Of a stretch of DNA of 64,000 bases, positions 17,917-26,032 are shown piece by piece (the stretch's first letter is position 1; every line of letters starts with the position of its first letter). Both the position numbers and the translations under genes were made by a program. Where the stretch lies: NCBI GenBank assembly GCA_028280885.1, contig JANQKY010000045.1:1-64000 (forward strand), in the 5' to 3' direction. Source of the DNA: Tepidamorphus sp. (GTDB lineage: Bacteria > Pseudomonadota > Alphaproteobacteria > Rhizobiales > Tepidamorphaceae). The notes under the pieces were generated by a model. It made no database searches, was not told the origin of the DNA, and saw nothing but the letters and a program-made list of their open reading frames with translations.

Positions 17917-18345
17917 TTACGTCCGGGTGATCAGCCCGAGGCCTTCGAACAGCCCGAACATGTCCCAGTCGACCCAGCTTTCGGCAATCCTGCCGTTTTC
18001 GATCCGGTCGATCTGGACACCGGTCCACGTCACGGTCCGTCCGGTCGGCGGATGGTCGAGATAGGGGCCGGTCTGGGTCGCGGTGAATTCCCAGCGCGTG
18101 GCGACGCGGTCGCCCTCCGCGATCTGCATCAGCACCCGCGTCCGCGACTCGCCGAAGGCGGTATGATAGTCCGCTATCAGCGCCTTCCAGTCTTCGAGTG
18201 TCCGTCCGGTGTGGCCGCCGGCGACATCGGAGGCCTGGTGATTGAGGTAGTCGGGCGCAAAGAGGTCTTCGGCGACCTCCTTGTTGCCGGTCGCCCACAT
18301 TTCGTTGGCGCGCCGCGCCAGCGCCTTGTTGTCCGCGATCGTCAT
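17917..18345 (-). CDS. SnoaL-like / ester cyclase-type protein (NTF2 fold)
   Basis: The 142-residue protein matches the SnoaL-like ester cyclase pattern. It has an N-terminal helix MTIADNKALARRANEMW, then FAPDYLNHQ, GDRVATRWEFTATQTGP and the C-terminal strand DRIENGRIAESWVDWD. These make a cone-shaped alpha+beta barrel. Members range from polyketide cyclases to unassigned small-molecule-binding proteins, so the substrate is unknown. The ATG at 18345 is preceded by AGGAGGC, a near-perfect ribosome binding site; the frame extends to 18408 without support. It is divergent from the phage-like cluster. Confidence 0.85.
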   Translation of the reverse strand: MTIADNKALARRANEMWATGNKEVAEDLFAPDYLNHQASDVAGGHTGRTLEDWKALIADYHTAFGESRTRVLMQIAEGDRVATRWEFTATQTGPYLDHPPTGRTVTWTGVQIDRIENGRIAESWVDWDMFGLFEGLGLITRT

Positions 18346-18458
18346 GGGGCCTCCTGTTAGCCGATTGAGAGACTGTCTCGATGCGAGGCTACCGGTCGCC
18401 TCGGGCATTGGCCATCGGATTCCCCGATTTTAGGGGTCGGAGAAAGAAGGGTTCGGAT

Positions 18459-18515
18459 AATATTCCGATAATTATGAAAATATTCCTTGACAGCGTGCCG
18501 CTCCCCGCGTATGGT
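18459..18515 (+). promoter_or_regulatory. Candidate main promoter of the GTA-like cluster, with direct repeats
   Basis: TTGACA at 18487-18492, a 17-base spacer and TATGGT at 18510-18515 make a strong sigma-70-type promoter ahead of the first structural gene. Immediately upstream in an unusually AT-rich stretch are two direct repeats AATATTCC (18459-18466 and 18479-18486). They are spaced 20 bases apart, about two helical turns, with a palindrome ATAATTAT between them. The second repeat abuts the -35 box. This looks like an activator or repressor site. The regulator is not encoded in the window. Confidence 0.55.
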
Positions 18516-18688
18516 TTTGCCATGCTCGACAAATGCGCCCCGGACAGTGAAGGGCGCGGCAGGGGAAACGATTGAGCCGGTTGGGCTACGTCCACCGCCC
18601 CGCCTTGCAGCGCCATCTGGCAATCATGTGGCCGATCGCGGTCGACAGGTCTGAAATCGCTCCAAATCGCATTCGATCGGAGGGTCGC

Positions 18689-19174
18689 TTGGCTCAAAAA
18701 GCCCAGATCGACGAGGCGCGCCGCGCGACAGTTCGGGCGCTCTACGAGGAACGGCCGGACCTGAGCCTGGACGCGATCGCCAGGCGGGCCGGCGTCTCCT
18801 ATCGCTCCGTCACCCGGCTGGCGCGCCGCCACGGCTGGCGACGTGCCGACGGGCGCAAGGTCGCGACGCGGGACGGCGCCGCAACGCAGGACGGGGCCGC
18901 GCCGGCAGCGGACGCAAACGAGCCGCAGGCGATGCTCGCCGATCTTCGTCTGCAGGTGCAGCGCCATGTCGCCGATCTCGCGGAGCAGGACGAGGGCGGC
19001 CAGACCGCCCAGTCGCTGATGCATTCGCTCAAGCTTGTCGAGAAACTCGAGGAACTGGAGGCGGCGATCGGTGCCGCCGACATGCCCGTCGACGAGGGAC
19101 CAGCCGATATCGATGAATTCCGTGCGGAGATTACGCGCCTCTTCGAAGGCCTTGTCGCGAGCGAACAAGATTGA
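18689..19174 (+). CDS. Terminase small subunit-like protein (GTA gp1 position)
   Basis: The predicted 161-residue protein has an N-terminal helix-turn-helix (LSLDAIARRAGVSYRSVTRLARRHGW) and a helical, acidic C-terminal half. This layout and its place directly before the large terminase fit a DNA-recognising small terminase. I chose the TTG at 18689 because GGAGGG lies five bases upstream and the protein then begins L/MAQKAQIDEAR. A TTG at 18572 with AGGGGA upstream is the alternative and would add 39 residues of low-conservation character. The 3' end overlaps the large terminase start region. Confidence 0.6.
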   Translation: MAQKAQIDEARRATVRALYEERPDLSLDAIARRAGVSYRSVTRLARRHGWRRADGRKVATRDGAATQDGAAPAADANEPQAMLADLRLQVQRHVADLAEQDEGGQTAQSLMHSLKLVEKLEELEAAIGAADMPVDEGPADIDEFRAEITRLFEGLVASEQD

Positions 19175-20477
19175 TGCCGCTATAGACCGGCTATCGCGGG
19201 ATAAATGGCTGAGACTCAAAACGGATTGGCTCGCATGGTGCCGCCTCGAACAGATGCCGCCCGGCAGCCTCGAGGGAACGGGCGACTGGACGACCTGGCT
19301 CTTGCTCGGTGGCCGTGGCGCGGGCAAGACGCGGGCGGGCGCGGAATGGGTTCGTGCCATGGCACTGGGCATCCCGCCGGTCGCCGGCAGGCCCGTCGGG
19401 CCGATCGCCCTGGTCGCCGAGACGCTGCGCGATGCCCGCGACGTGATGGTCGAGGGCGTGTCCGGCATCCTCGCCGTCCATCGCCCGTCCGAGCGGCCGG
19501 ACTGGATCTCCTCGCGCGGCCGGCTGGAATGGCCAAACGGTGCGATCGCGCAGGTGTTTTCGGCCGAAGACCCGGATTCCCTGCGCGGCCCGCAATTCGC
19601 GGCCGCCTGGTGTGACGAACTGGCCAAGTGGCGCTATGCGGATGCTGCCTGGGACATGCTGCAATTCGGGCTGCGCCTTGGCGAGAAGCCGCGTCAGATG
19701 GTGACGACGACCCCGCGCCCGATCCCGCTGGTAAAGCGGCTGATCGAGGACGCCGGTGCGGGGAAAGGTGGCGCGACCGTCGTCACCCGCATGAAGACGG
19801 TGGACAACGAGCGCAATCTCGCCCCGTCCTTCCTCGACACCGTCGTCGGGCGCTATCACGGCACACGGCTCGGCCGCCAGGAACTCGACGCCGAACTGAT
19901 CGAGGACCGGCCGGACGCGCTGTTCCGCCGCGCGCTGATCGACCGGCACCGGGTGTCGGGTGGCCCGGAACTCGCCCGCATCGTCGTCGCCGTCGATCCG
20001 CCCGCCGGCTCCTCGAAGGGCAGCGCGGCCTGCGGCATCGTCGCGGCCGGCATGTCCGCCGACGGATCGCTTTATGTGCTGGCCGACGAAACGCTCGCCG
20101 CCGCCAAGCCGCAGGCCTGGGCGGCCCGCGCCGTATCGCTCTATCACCGGCTTCAGGCCGACCGTCTCGTCGCCGAGGTCAACCAGGGCGGCGATATGGT
20201 CGCCGCCGTGATCGGCGAGGTCGATCCTGCGGTGCCGGTGAAGCCGGTCCACGCGCGCCGCGGCAAGTGGCTGCGCGCCGAGCCGGTCGCCGCCCTCTAC
20301 GAACAGGGCCGCGTCCATCATGTCGGCACGCTGCCGGCGCTGGAGGACGAGATGTGCGACTTCGCGGTCACCGGCCTGTCCGACGGCCGCAGCCCGGACC
20401 GGCTCGACGCGCTGGTCTGGGCGCTGAGCGAACTGGCCCTGACGCCGCGCGCCGAACCGCGCGTGCGGCGGATCTGA
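19113..20477 (+). CDS. Terminase large subunit (GTA gp2 type)
   Basis: This packaging motor ATPase-nuclease has Walker A LLGGRGAGKTRAG and Walker B-like AAWCDELAKW. The RNase H-like nuclease domain has VVAVDPPAGSS as the first acidic strand and SPDRLDALVWAL at the C-terminal end. This is the DNA-packaging terminase_6-type arrangement found in GTAs and HK97-like phages. The exact start is uncertain: ATG 19113 overlaps the upstream gene by 62 bases, and TTG 19152 with GAAGG nearby is equally possible. Conserved sequence begins around DRLSRDKWLRLKTDWLAW. The product is 454 residues from ATG 19113. Confidence 0.9.
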   Translation: MNSVRRLRASSKALSRANKIDAAIDRLSRDKWLRLKTDWLAWCRLEQMPPGSLEGTGDWTTWLLLGGRGAGKTRAGAEWVRAMALGIPPVAGRPVGPIALVAETLRDARDVMVEGVSGILAVHRPSERPDWISSRGRLEWPNGAIAQVFSAEDPDSLRGPQFAAAWCDELAKWRYADAAWDMLQFGLRLGEKPRQMVTTTPRPIPLVKRLIEDAGAGKGGATVVTRMKTVDNERNLAPSFLDTVVGRYHGTRLGRQELDAELIEDRPDALFRRALIDRHRVSGGPELARIVVAVDPPAGSSKGSAACGIVAAGMSADGSLYVLADETLAAAKPQAWAARAVSLYHRLQADRLVAEVNQGGDMVAAVIGEVDPAVPVKPVHARRGKWLRAEPVAALYEQGRVHHVGTLPALEDEMCDFAVTGLSDGRSPDRLDALVWALSELALTPRAEPRVRRI

Positions 20478-20507
20478 CGTCATCAAACCAACACCTCCGA
20501 GGCTGCC

Positions 20508-21689
20508 GTGCTGTCGATAAACGCCTTACTGACCCGTCTGTTCCAGCCTTCCGCCCTCGAGGCGAAGGCCTCCGCGACAGGCCGGCTGATCGCCTTTCAT
20601 TCGAACGGCCAGCCGGTCTGGACGCCGCGCGACTATGCTGCCCTGACCGAGCAGGGCTATCGCCAGAACCCGGTCGTCTATCGCTGCGTGCGGCTCATCT
20701 CGGAGGCGGCCGCGAGCATCACCTGGCTGGCGCATGAGGGCGACCGGGACCTGACCGACCATCCGCTGCTGGCCCTGCTCAGGCGCCCCAATGCGCGCCA
20801 GTCCGGGCCGGAATTGCTTGAGGCTGTCTATGGCCATCTGCTGGTCGCCGGCAATGCCTATATCGAGGCGGCGGCGGTGGCGGGCGAATTGCGCGAGCTG
20901 CACGCGCTGCGGCCGGACCGGATGAAGGTCGTTCCAGGCAGCGACGGCTGGCCGGAGGCCTATGAGTACACGGTTGCCGGCCGCTCGGTGCGGTTCGATC
21001 AGGACCGCGATCCGCAGGAGCGCCTGCCGGCGCCGATCCTGCACCTGAGCCTGTTCCATCCCCTCGACGACCACTACGGCATGGCGCCGCTGGAGGCCGC
21101 CTGCCGGGCGCTTGATCTGCACAATGCCGCGGCCGGCTGGAACAAGGCGCTGCTCGATAATGCGGCGCGTCCCTCCGGCGCGCTGGTCTACGAGGGCGAG
21201 GGCAGCCTCAGCCTCGACCAGTTCGAGCGGCTGAAGGCGGAGCTTGAGGAGAACTATCAGGGCGCCCGCAACGCCGGCCGGCCGCTGCTTCTGGAAGGCG
21301 GGCTTGCCTGGCAGGCGATGGGCATTTCGCCCAGGGACATGGACTTCATCGAGGCCAAGCACCAGGCCGCCCGCGACATTGCGCTCGCCTTCGGCGTGCC
21401 GCCGATGCTGCTCGGCATTCCCGGCGACAACACCTATTCCAACTATGCCGAGGCGAACCGGGCGCTGTGGCGCCAGACGGTGCTGCCGCTCATCCGCCGC
21501 ACCGCCGCGGCGCTGTCCCACTGGCTCAAGCCCGTCTATGGCGACGGCCTCAGGCTGTCGGCCGATCTCGACGCGATCGAGGCCCTGTCGGCGGATCGCG
21601 ACGCGCTGTGGGCGCGCCTGCAGGCGGCGACGTTCCTGAGCGACGACGAGAAGCGCATCGCCACCGGCTACGGCGCCCGGGACGCATGA
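20508..21689 (+). CDS. Phage portal protein, HK97 family (GTA gp3 type)
   Basis: The 393-residue protein is an HK97-type portal. It has NPVVYRCVRLISEAAASITW near the N-terminus, the crown/clip segment GNAYIEA, and the conserved FGVPPMLLGIPGDNTYSNYAEA in the C-terminal half. It forms the dodecameric DNA entry channel at one capsid vertex. The start is a GTG at 20508. It lies 30 bases after the large terminase and in the same operon. Its length matches GTA portal proteins. Confidence 0.92.
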   Translation: MLSINALLTRLFQPSALEAKASATGRLIAFHSNGQPVWTPRDYAALTEQGYRQNPVVYRCVRLISEAAASITWLAHEGDRDLTDHPLLALLRRPNARQSGPELLEAVYGHLLVAGNAYIEAAAVAGELRELHALRPDRMKVVPGSDGWPEAYEYTVAGRSVRFDQDRDPQERLPAPILHLSLFHPLDDHYGMAPLEAACRALDLHNAAAGWNKALLDNAARPSGALVYEGEGSLSLDQFERLKAELEENYQGARNAGRPLLLEGGLAWQAMGISPRDMDFIEAKHQAARDIALAFGVPPMLLGIPGDNTYSNYAEANRALWRQTVLPLIRRTAAALSHWLKPVYGDGLRLSADLDAIEALSADRDALWARLQAATFLSDDEKRIATGYGARDA

Positions 21690-21707
21690 CCGGCGCATGA
21701 CGGACCC

Positions 21708-21908
21708 ATGACGGAAGCAGTCGCCCAGATCGTCGACACGGTCGCAACCCGCGGCGATCTCGCCCATCTCGCCCTGCTTCTGTGGGCGGGCTCGGCGAGC
21801 CTCTTGTCCGCGCACGCCTTGCGCGAACTCGGCCGCTCGAACCGCCGCTTTGAGGATTTCGTCACGGCGGTGGCGCAGCTCAATCGTCTGCTCGTCGAGG
21901 ATGACTGA
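21708..21908 (+). CDS. Small membrane protein (GTA g3.5 position)
   Basis: The 66-residue protein has one hydrophobic segment (LAHLALLLWAGSASLLSAHAL) and a short charged tail. I recognise it mainly by position. The R. capsulatus GTA carries a similar small ORF, g3.5, between portal and protease. The function is unknown. It starts 18 bases after the portal stop codon. Confidence 0.65.
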   Translation: MTEAVAQIVDTVATRGDLAHLALLLWAGSASLLSAHALRELGRSNRRFEDFVTAVAQLNRLLVEDD

Positions 21909-21979
21909 CAGGGCAGCCGGCTTATCTGACGAGTTGACCTATGGTATTCTCCTTGCGGTTCCTGAAGAGGACGTTCTGT

Positions 21980-22459
21980 ATGAGAACGCTTTGCACGACC
22001 GCCATTGCTGCCGGTTTGGCCACCGTGTTTTCGCTCGCGTATGTATCCGAGGCATCGGCGGTCAAGGGCAAGTGCCAGACGCCGAAGACGGCGTTCCGGA
22101 CGACCGGCGACAAGGCCGAAACCAATGCGGACAAGTGGGTCGATCTGCCCAAGAGCAAGATCAGTTTCGTGCAGGGTGGCAAGAAACCCGGCTGCGTGAT
22201 CGTGCGCTTTTCGGCGATGCCGCATACGAGCCATATCATCGGTATCCGCGTGGTGCTTGACGGCAGGGCCACGGCGGAGCCCGGCAATATCGATCTCGAC
22301 TATAAGTCCGACGGTTACATCTCGCCGCGCGGGTTCGAGTTCGTGTTTCCCAAGGTCCCGCCCGGCAAGCATCACGTGAAGATCCAGTGGGCCAACTGGG
22401 CGGGCGAGCACGCGACAGCCCATCTGTACCAACGGACCATCACCGTTCAGCACCGCTGA
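21980..22459 (+). CDS. Secreted hypothetical protein embedded in the structural cluster
   Basis: I do not recognise the family. The 159-residue product starts with a Sec signal peptide (MRTLCTTAIAAGLATVFSLA, cleavage probably after ASA). The mature part is a beta-rich domain with two cysteines (in GKCQTPK and KPGCVIV) and GGKKPGCVIVRFSAMPHTSH. The ATG at 21980 has GAAGAGG nine bases upstream. It interrupts the usual order portal, g3.5, protease, and has no obvious structural role in a virion. It may be a host-like accessory (moron) gene. Confidence 0.75.
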   Translation: MRTLCTTAIAAGLATVFSLAYVSEASAVKGKCQTPKTAFRTTGDKAETNADKWVDLPKSKISFVQGGKKPGCVIVRFSAMPHTSHIIGIRVVLDGRATAEPGNIDLDYKSDGYISPRGFEFVFPKVPPGKHHVKIQWANWAGEHATAHLYQRTITVQHR

Positions 22460-22508
22460 TCCTAGTTGAGCGGAAAGTGCTCTAACGACCTCTATACGGA
22501 GTTCTGAC

Positions 22509-22670
22509 GTGACCGACCTGCCAAGGCCGGCGGCCGGCAAGCGCGTTCCCATGCCGCGAACGCCGACGTGCCGCGCCGACCACACCGCCATATTCTGCCG
22601 CTTCGCCGACGCGCTGGCCTCGCTGATTGCCGCCGCGCGGCTGCGCGCCATTCAACGGAGATCCGCATGA
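22509..22670 (+). CDS. Small hypothetical protein, 53 residues, coupled to prohead protease
   Basis: A GTG at 22509, with GGAG seven bases before it, opens a 53-codon frame whose stop overlaps the protease ATG as ATGA. The translation begins MTDLPRPAAGKRVPM and ends in a short amphipathic or hydrophobic helix (FADALASLIAAARLRAI). The coupling and the ribosome binding site support expression. No family is recognised; it could act mainly in translational coupling. Confidence 0.5.
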   Translation: MTDLPRPAAGKRVPMPRTPTCRADHTAIFCRFADALASLIAAARLRAIQRRSA

Positions 22671-23296
22671 CGTCCAGACGGTCGACCCCTCGCGATGCCC
22701 GCCGGCCAGCGCAACGCCGCGCCAGCCGATGCCCCGGCCCCCACGCGACGGACCCGTTCGATCGCGAGCGCAAATTCGCCCGCCTCGACCTGAAGGCGGC
22801 CGAGGAGAACGGCGTGTTCTCGGGCTATGCCTCGATCTTCGGGAAGGCCGATCTGGGCGGCGACCGGGTCGAGCCGGGCGCCTTTGCCGACAGCCTGGCG
22901 GCGCGCGGCGTTGCCGGGATCAAGATGCTGTTCCAGCACGATCCCGCCGAGCCGATCGGCGTGTGGCGGGATATCCGCGAGGACGCGACCGGTCTCCACG
23001 TGACCGGCCAGCTGATGCCCGACGTCGCCAGGGCGCGCGAGGTCCTGTCGCTGATGCGCGCCGGCGCGCTGGACGGGCTGTCGATCGGGTTTCGCACCGT
23101 CAAGGGCCGCACGGACGCCAGGACCGGCATCCGTCACCTCGCCAGGATCGACCTTTGGGAAATCTCGATCGTCACCTTCCCGATGTTGCCGGACGCGCGT
23201 GTCGAGCAGGTCAAGCGGTCGCCATGGAGGGTCGCCGGAGACACCGAGCGGTCGACCGCCGCGGCGATCCGCCGGGCGGCGGCGGCAATGCGGTAA
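22667..23296 (+). CDS. HK97-family prohead protease (GTA gp4 type)
   Basis: The 209-residue protein is a caudoviral prohead serine protease (S78). After an Arg-rich N-terminus it shows VFSGYASIFGKADLGGDRV, the catalytic-His segment MLFQHDPAEPIGVW and the catalytic-Ser segment GALDGLSIGFRTVKG. It cleaves the capsid delta domain during head maturation. The ATG at 22667 is coupled to the preceding small frame. Its stop lies three bases from the stop of the convergent MFS gene, which separates it from the capsid gene. Confidence 0.9.
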   Translation: MTSRRSTPRDARRPAQRRASRCPGPHATDPFDRERKFARLDLKAAEENGVFSGYASIFGKADLGGDRVEPGAFADSLAARGVAGIKMLFQHDPAEPIGVWRDIREDATGLHVTGQLMPDVARAREVLSLMRAGALDGLSIGFRTVKGRTDARTGIRHLARIDLWEISIVTFPMLPDARVEQVKRSPWRVAGDTERSTAAAIRRAAAAMR

Positions 23297-23299
23297 GGC

Positions 23300-24667
23300 C
23301 TATCGGGCGCTGGCCGGCCGCTCCACCATCGCCCAGGCGATGATTGCCGCGGCAAGGGTCGCGAGGCCGGTCAGGATGAAAACGGGCCAATACAGGCCGG
23401 TTCCCGTCAAAACGACGCTGGCAAGCGCGATCCCAAGCGTGCCGCCGAGCATCTGGATGCTCAGGTTTATACCGCTTGCCTGGCCTTGCCGGTCGGCCGG
23501 CACCCCGCCCATGATCGCCGGCCTGAGCGGCACCGCGATGCCCGGCATGACGGCGCCCCAGACAATCAGCGCGCCGATGACCAGCGGATAGCTGTTAATC
23601 ACGCTCGCATGGCCGATCGCCAGGATCATCAAGGCCGTGACGGCAAGGGCAAAGAGCAGCGGCGGGCGCGTGCCGACCCGGTCGCGCCACAGGCCGAACA
23701 GGCGCGAGGTGATCAGCGTCGGCACGATCGCCACCGTCACCGTCAGCCCGGCCTCGATCGGCGAGCGTTTCAGGCCCTGCTGCAGGTAGAGCGCCAGGAA
23801 GATGAACATCGCCATCTTCTCGAACTGAAAGATCGCGAAGATCAGGTTGCCGCCGTTGAAGGTCGGGATGCGCAGCAGGCTGAGATCGACGAGTGGCCGG
23901 GACCGCCGGCCTTCGATCCGCACGAAAGCGGCCAGCAAGGCAAGACCGACGAGGAAAGAGCCCGGGATCACAGGGTTGCTCCAGCCCCAGTCGCTCGACT
24001 GCATCAGCGCGAAGACGATGCCGGCGATGCCGATCACCATCGTCAACAGGCCCGGGACGTCAAAGCCGGCAACGCCCGCCTTGATCGCGTCGGGCCAGGT
24101 GCTGGCGGGGTCGACGCAGCGAAACAGCACGAGGGCCGTCGCGAGCACCACGGGCACGTTGATCCAGAAGATCAGTCGCCACGAGACGACTTCCGAAAAC
24201 ACGCCGCCGACCAGCGGACCGGACGCCATGAACAGGCCGGCAACGGTGGTCTGGACGGCGAAGGCGGCGCCGCGCCGCTCCTTGGGAAAGGCCGCGGTGA
24301 GGATCGCGATCGAGGCGGGAAAGGTGATCGCCGCGCCGATGCCCTGAACGGCGCGCGCGGCGATCAGCATGCCGCCCGTCGCCGCGGTCGCCGCCAGGAT
24401 CGAGCCGATGACGAACAGGCCGGCGCCGGCCGCGAAGACATGTCGCCGGTCGATCATGTCGCCGATCCGGCCGCCGGCCGCGACGAAACAGGTAAAGGTC
24501 AGGAGATAGGCGTTGACGACCCAGTGCGAGCCGAGCTCGGACATCGCCAGGTCGTGCCGCATCGTCGGCAGCGCGACGCCGACGACCGTCTCGTCGAAGA
24601 CGACGAGGCCGAGCACGCAACTCGCCGCCCAGAGGGTCAGCGTCTGCCGACGCGCCTCCGCATCCAT
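23300..24667 (-). CDS. MFS transporter, 14-TM DHA2-like (on opposite strand inside the GTA-like cluster)
   Basis: The 455-residue protein is a major facilitator drug:H+ antiporter-like permease. It contains VVFDETVVGVALPTMRHDL (motif of the DHA2 branch), GGRIGDMIDRRHVFAAG (loop 2-3 motif A) and about fourteen hydrophobic segments. The start at 24667 gives a normal N-terminus (MDAEARRQTLTLWAASCV); a longer frame upstream to 24985 runs antisense to the capsid gene and is rejected. Capsid and protease are normally adjacent in such clusters, so this gene was inserted between them on the other strand. The substrate is unknown. Confidence 0.88.
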   Translation of the reverse strand: MDAEARRQTLTLWAASCVLGLVVFDETVVGVALPTMRHDLAMSELGSHWVVNAYLLTFTCFVAAGGRIGDMIDRRHVFAAGAGLFVIGSILAATAATGGMLIAARAVQGIGAAITFPASIAILTAAFPKERRGAAFAVQTTVAGLFMASGPLVGGVFSEVVSWRLIFWINVPVVLATALVLFRCVDPASTWPDAIKAGVAGFDVPGLLTMVIGIAGIVFALMQSSDWGWSNPVIPGSFLVGLALLAAFVRIEGRRSRPLVDLSLLRIPTFNGGNLIFAIFQFEKMAMFIFLALYLQQGLKRSPIEAGLTVTVAIVPTLITSRLFGLWRDRVGTRPPLLFALAVTALMILAIGHASVINSYPLVIGALIVWGAVMPGIAVPLRPAIMGGVPADRQGQASGINLSIQMLGGTLGIALASVVLTGTGLYWPVFILTGLATLAAAIIAWAMVERPASAR

Positions 24668-24763
24668 CGCCAAGGGATCCGTCCTCTCAAGGTTGTCCGC
24701 AGTGGGGTCAGAACCCAATGCGCTGCGGCGATCGACTTCGACAGCCAAAAGGAAAACCAGACT

Positions 24764-26032
24764 ATGACACGACCCTCCATCAGGCCTCAATCGACCAAGC
24801 AGGGCGAGACCGGCCCGACCAGCTTCGAGGTGGTCGAGGCCTTCGATGAGTTCATGATGGCCTTCGAGGCCTTCAAGGAGGCCAATGACGAGCGGCTGCA
24901 GCAGATCGAAAACCGTGTCTCCGCCGACGTCGTCACGACCGAGAAGATGGACCGTATCAACCGGGCGCTCGACGAGCACAAGCAACTCGTCGACGGGCTC
25001 GTGCTGAAATCACGGCGGCCGGCGCTGAGCGGCGAGCACAGGGCCCTGTCGGCCGATGCGCTGCAGCACAAGGCGGCCTTCGACGCTTACGTCCGGCGCG
25101 GCGCGGAGACCGAGATCCGCGGCTTCGAGGCCAAGGCGCTGTCGGTGGGCACCGATGCCGACGGCGGCTATCTGGTGCCCGACGAGACCGAGCGCGAGAT
25201 CGGCCGGCTGTTGTCGCAGGCCTCGCCGATCCGGTCGATCGCCGGCATCCGCGAGATCTCCGCGTCCGTCTACAAGAAGCCCTTCGCGACCACCGGCATG
25301 TCGACCGGCTGGGTCGCCGAGACGGCGGCACGCACGCAGACCACCACGGCGACGCTTGCCGAACTGTCGTTCTCGGCAATGGAACTGTATGCCATGCCGG
25401 CCGCCACCCAGACCCTGCTCGACGACAGCGCCGTCAATATCGACGAGTGGATCGCCGGCGAGGTCCAGGTCGCCTTCGCCGAGCAGGAGGGCACCGCCTT
25501 CGTCTCCGGCGACGGCACCAACAAGCCGACCGGGTTCTTAAGCTACACGACCGTCGCCGAGGGCTCCTGGAGCTGGGGCAATGTCGGCTACAACGCCACC
25601 GGCGTCTCCGGCGCCTTTGCCGCCTCCAATCCGTCCGATCAACTCGTCGATCTGGTCTATACGCTGAAGGCCGGTTATCGCCAGAACGCCCATTGGGTGA
25701 TGAACCGCAAGACGCAAGGGGAAATCCGCAAGTTCAAGGACGCCGACGGCAACTATATCTGGCAGCCGGCGGCCCAGGCCGGCGGCGTCGCCTCGCTCCT
25801 GAACTTCCCGATCGCCGAGGCCGAGGACATGCCGGCGATCGCCGCCAATTCGCTGTCGGTCGCCTTTGGCGATTTCCGGCGCGGCTACCTGATCGTCGAC
25901 CGGCTCGGCGTCCGCGTCTTGCGCGATCCCTACTCCTCCAAGCCCTACGTGCTGTTCTACACCACCAAGCGCGTCGGCGGCGGCATCCAGGATTTCGACG
26001 CGATCAAGCTGATGAAATTCGGCGTCTCCTGA
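24764..26032 (+). CDS. Major capsid protein, HK97 family (GTA gp5 type)
   Basis: The 422-residue precursor has an N-terminal scaffold-like delta domain (about residues 1-110) with a coiled-coil stretch FEAFKEANDERLQQIE. The mature shell domain starts about AKALSVGTDADGGYLVPDET. The P-domain and E-loop pattern of HK97-fold capsids follows, ending in LRDPYSSKPYVLFYTTKRVGGG. The ATG at 24764 is preceded by AAAGGA. The gene starts 96 bases from the divergent MFS gene, so it either has its own promoter or is transcribed through the antisense gene. Confidence 0.92.
   Translation: MTRPSIRPQSTKQGETGPTSFEVVEAFDEFMMAFEAFKEANDERLQQIENRVSADVVTTEKMDRINRALDEHKQLVDGLVLKSRRPALSGEHRALSADALQHKAAFDAYVRRGAETEIRGFEAKALSVGTDADGGYLVPDETEREIGRLLSQASPIRSIAGIREISASVYKKPFATTGMSTGWVAETAARTQTTTATLAELSFSAMELYAMPAATQTLLDDSAVNIDEWIAGEVQVAFAEQEGTAFVSGDGTNKPTGFLSYTTVAEGSWSWGNVGYNATGVSGAFAASNPSDQLVDLVYTLKAGYRQNAHWVMNRKTQGEIRKFKDADGNYIWQPAAQAGGVASLLNFPIAEAEDMPAIAANSLSVAFGDFRRGYLIVDRLGVRVLRDPYSSKPYVLFYTTKRVGGGIQDFDAIKLMKFGVS

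Noticed and set aside
24668..24985. Upstream extension of the MFS frame by 106 codons
   Set aside because: It runs antisense into the capsid gene and has no hydrophobic or family character; the ATG at 24667 gives a normal MFS N-terminus.
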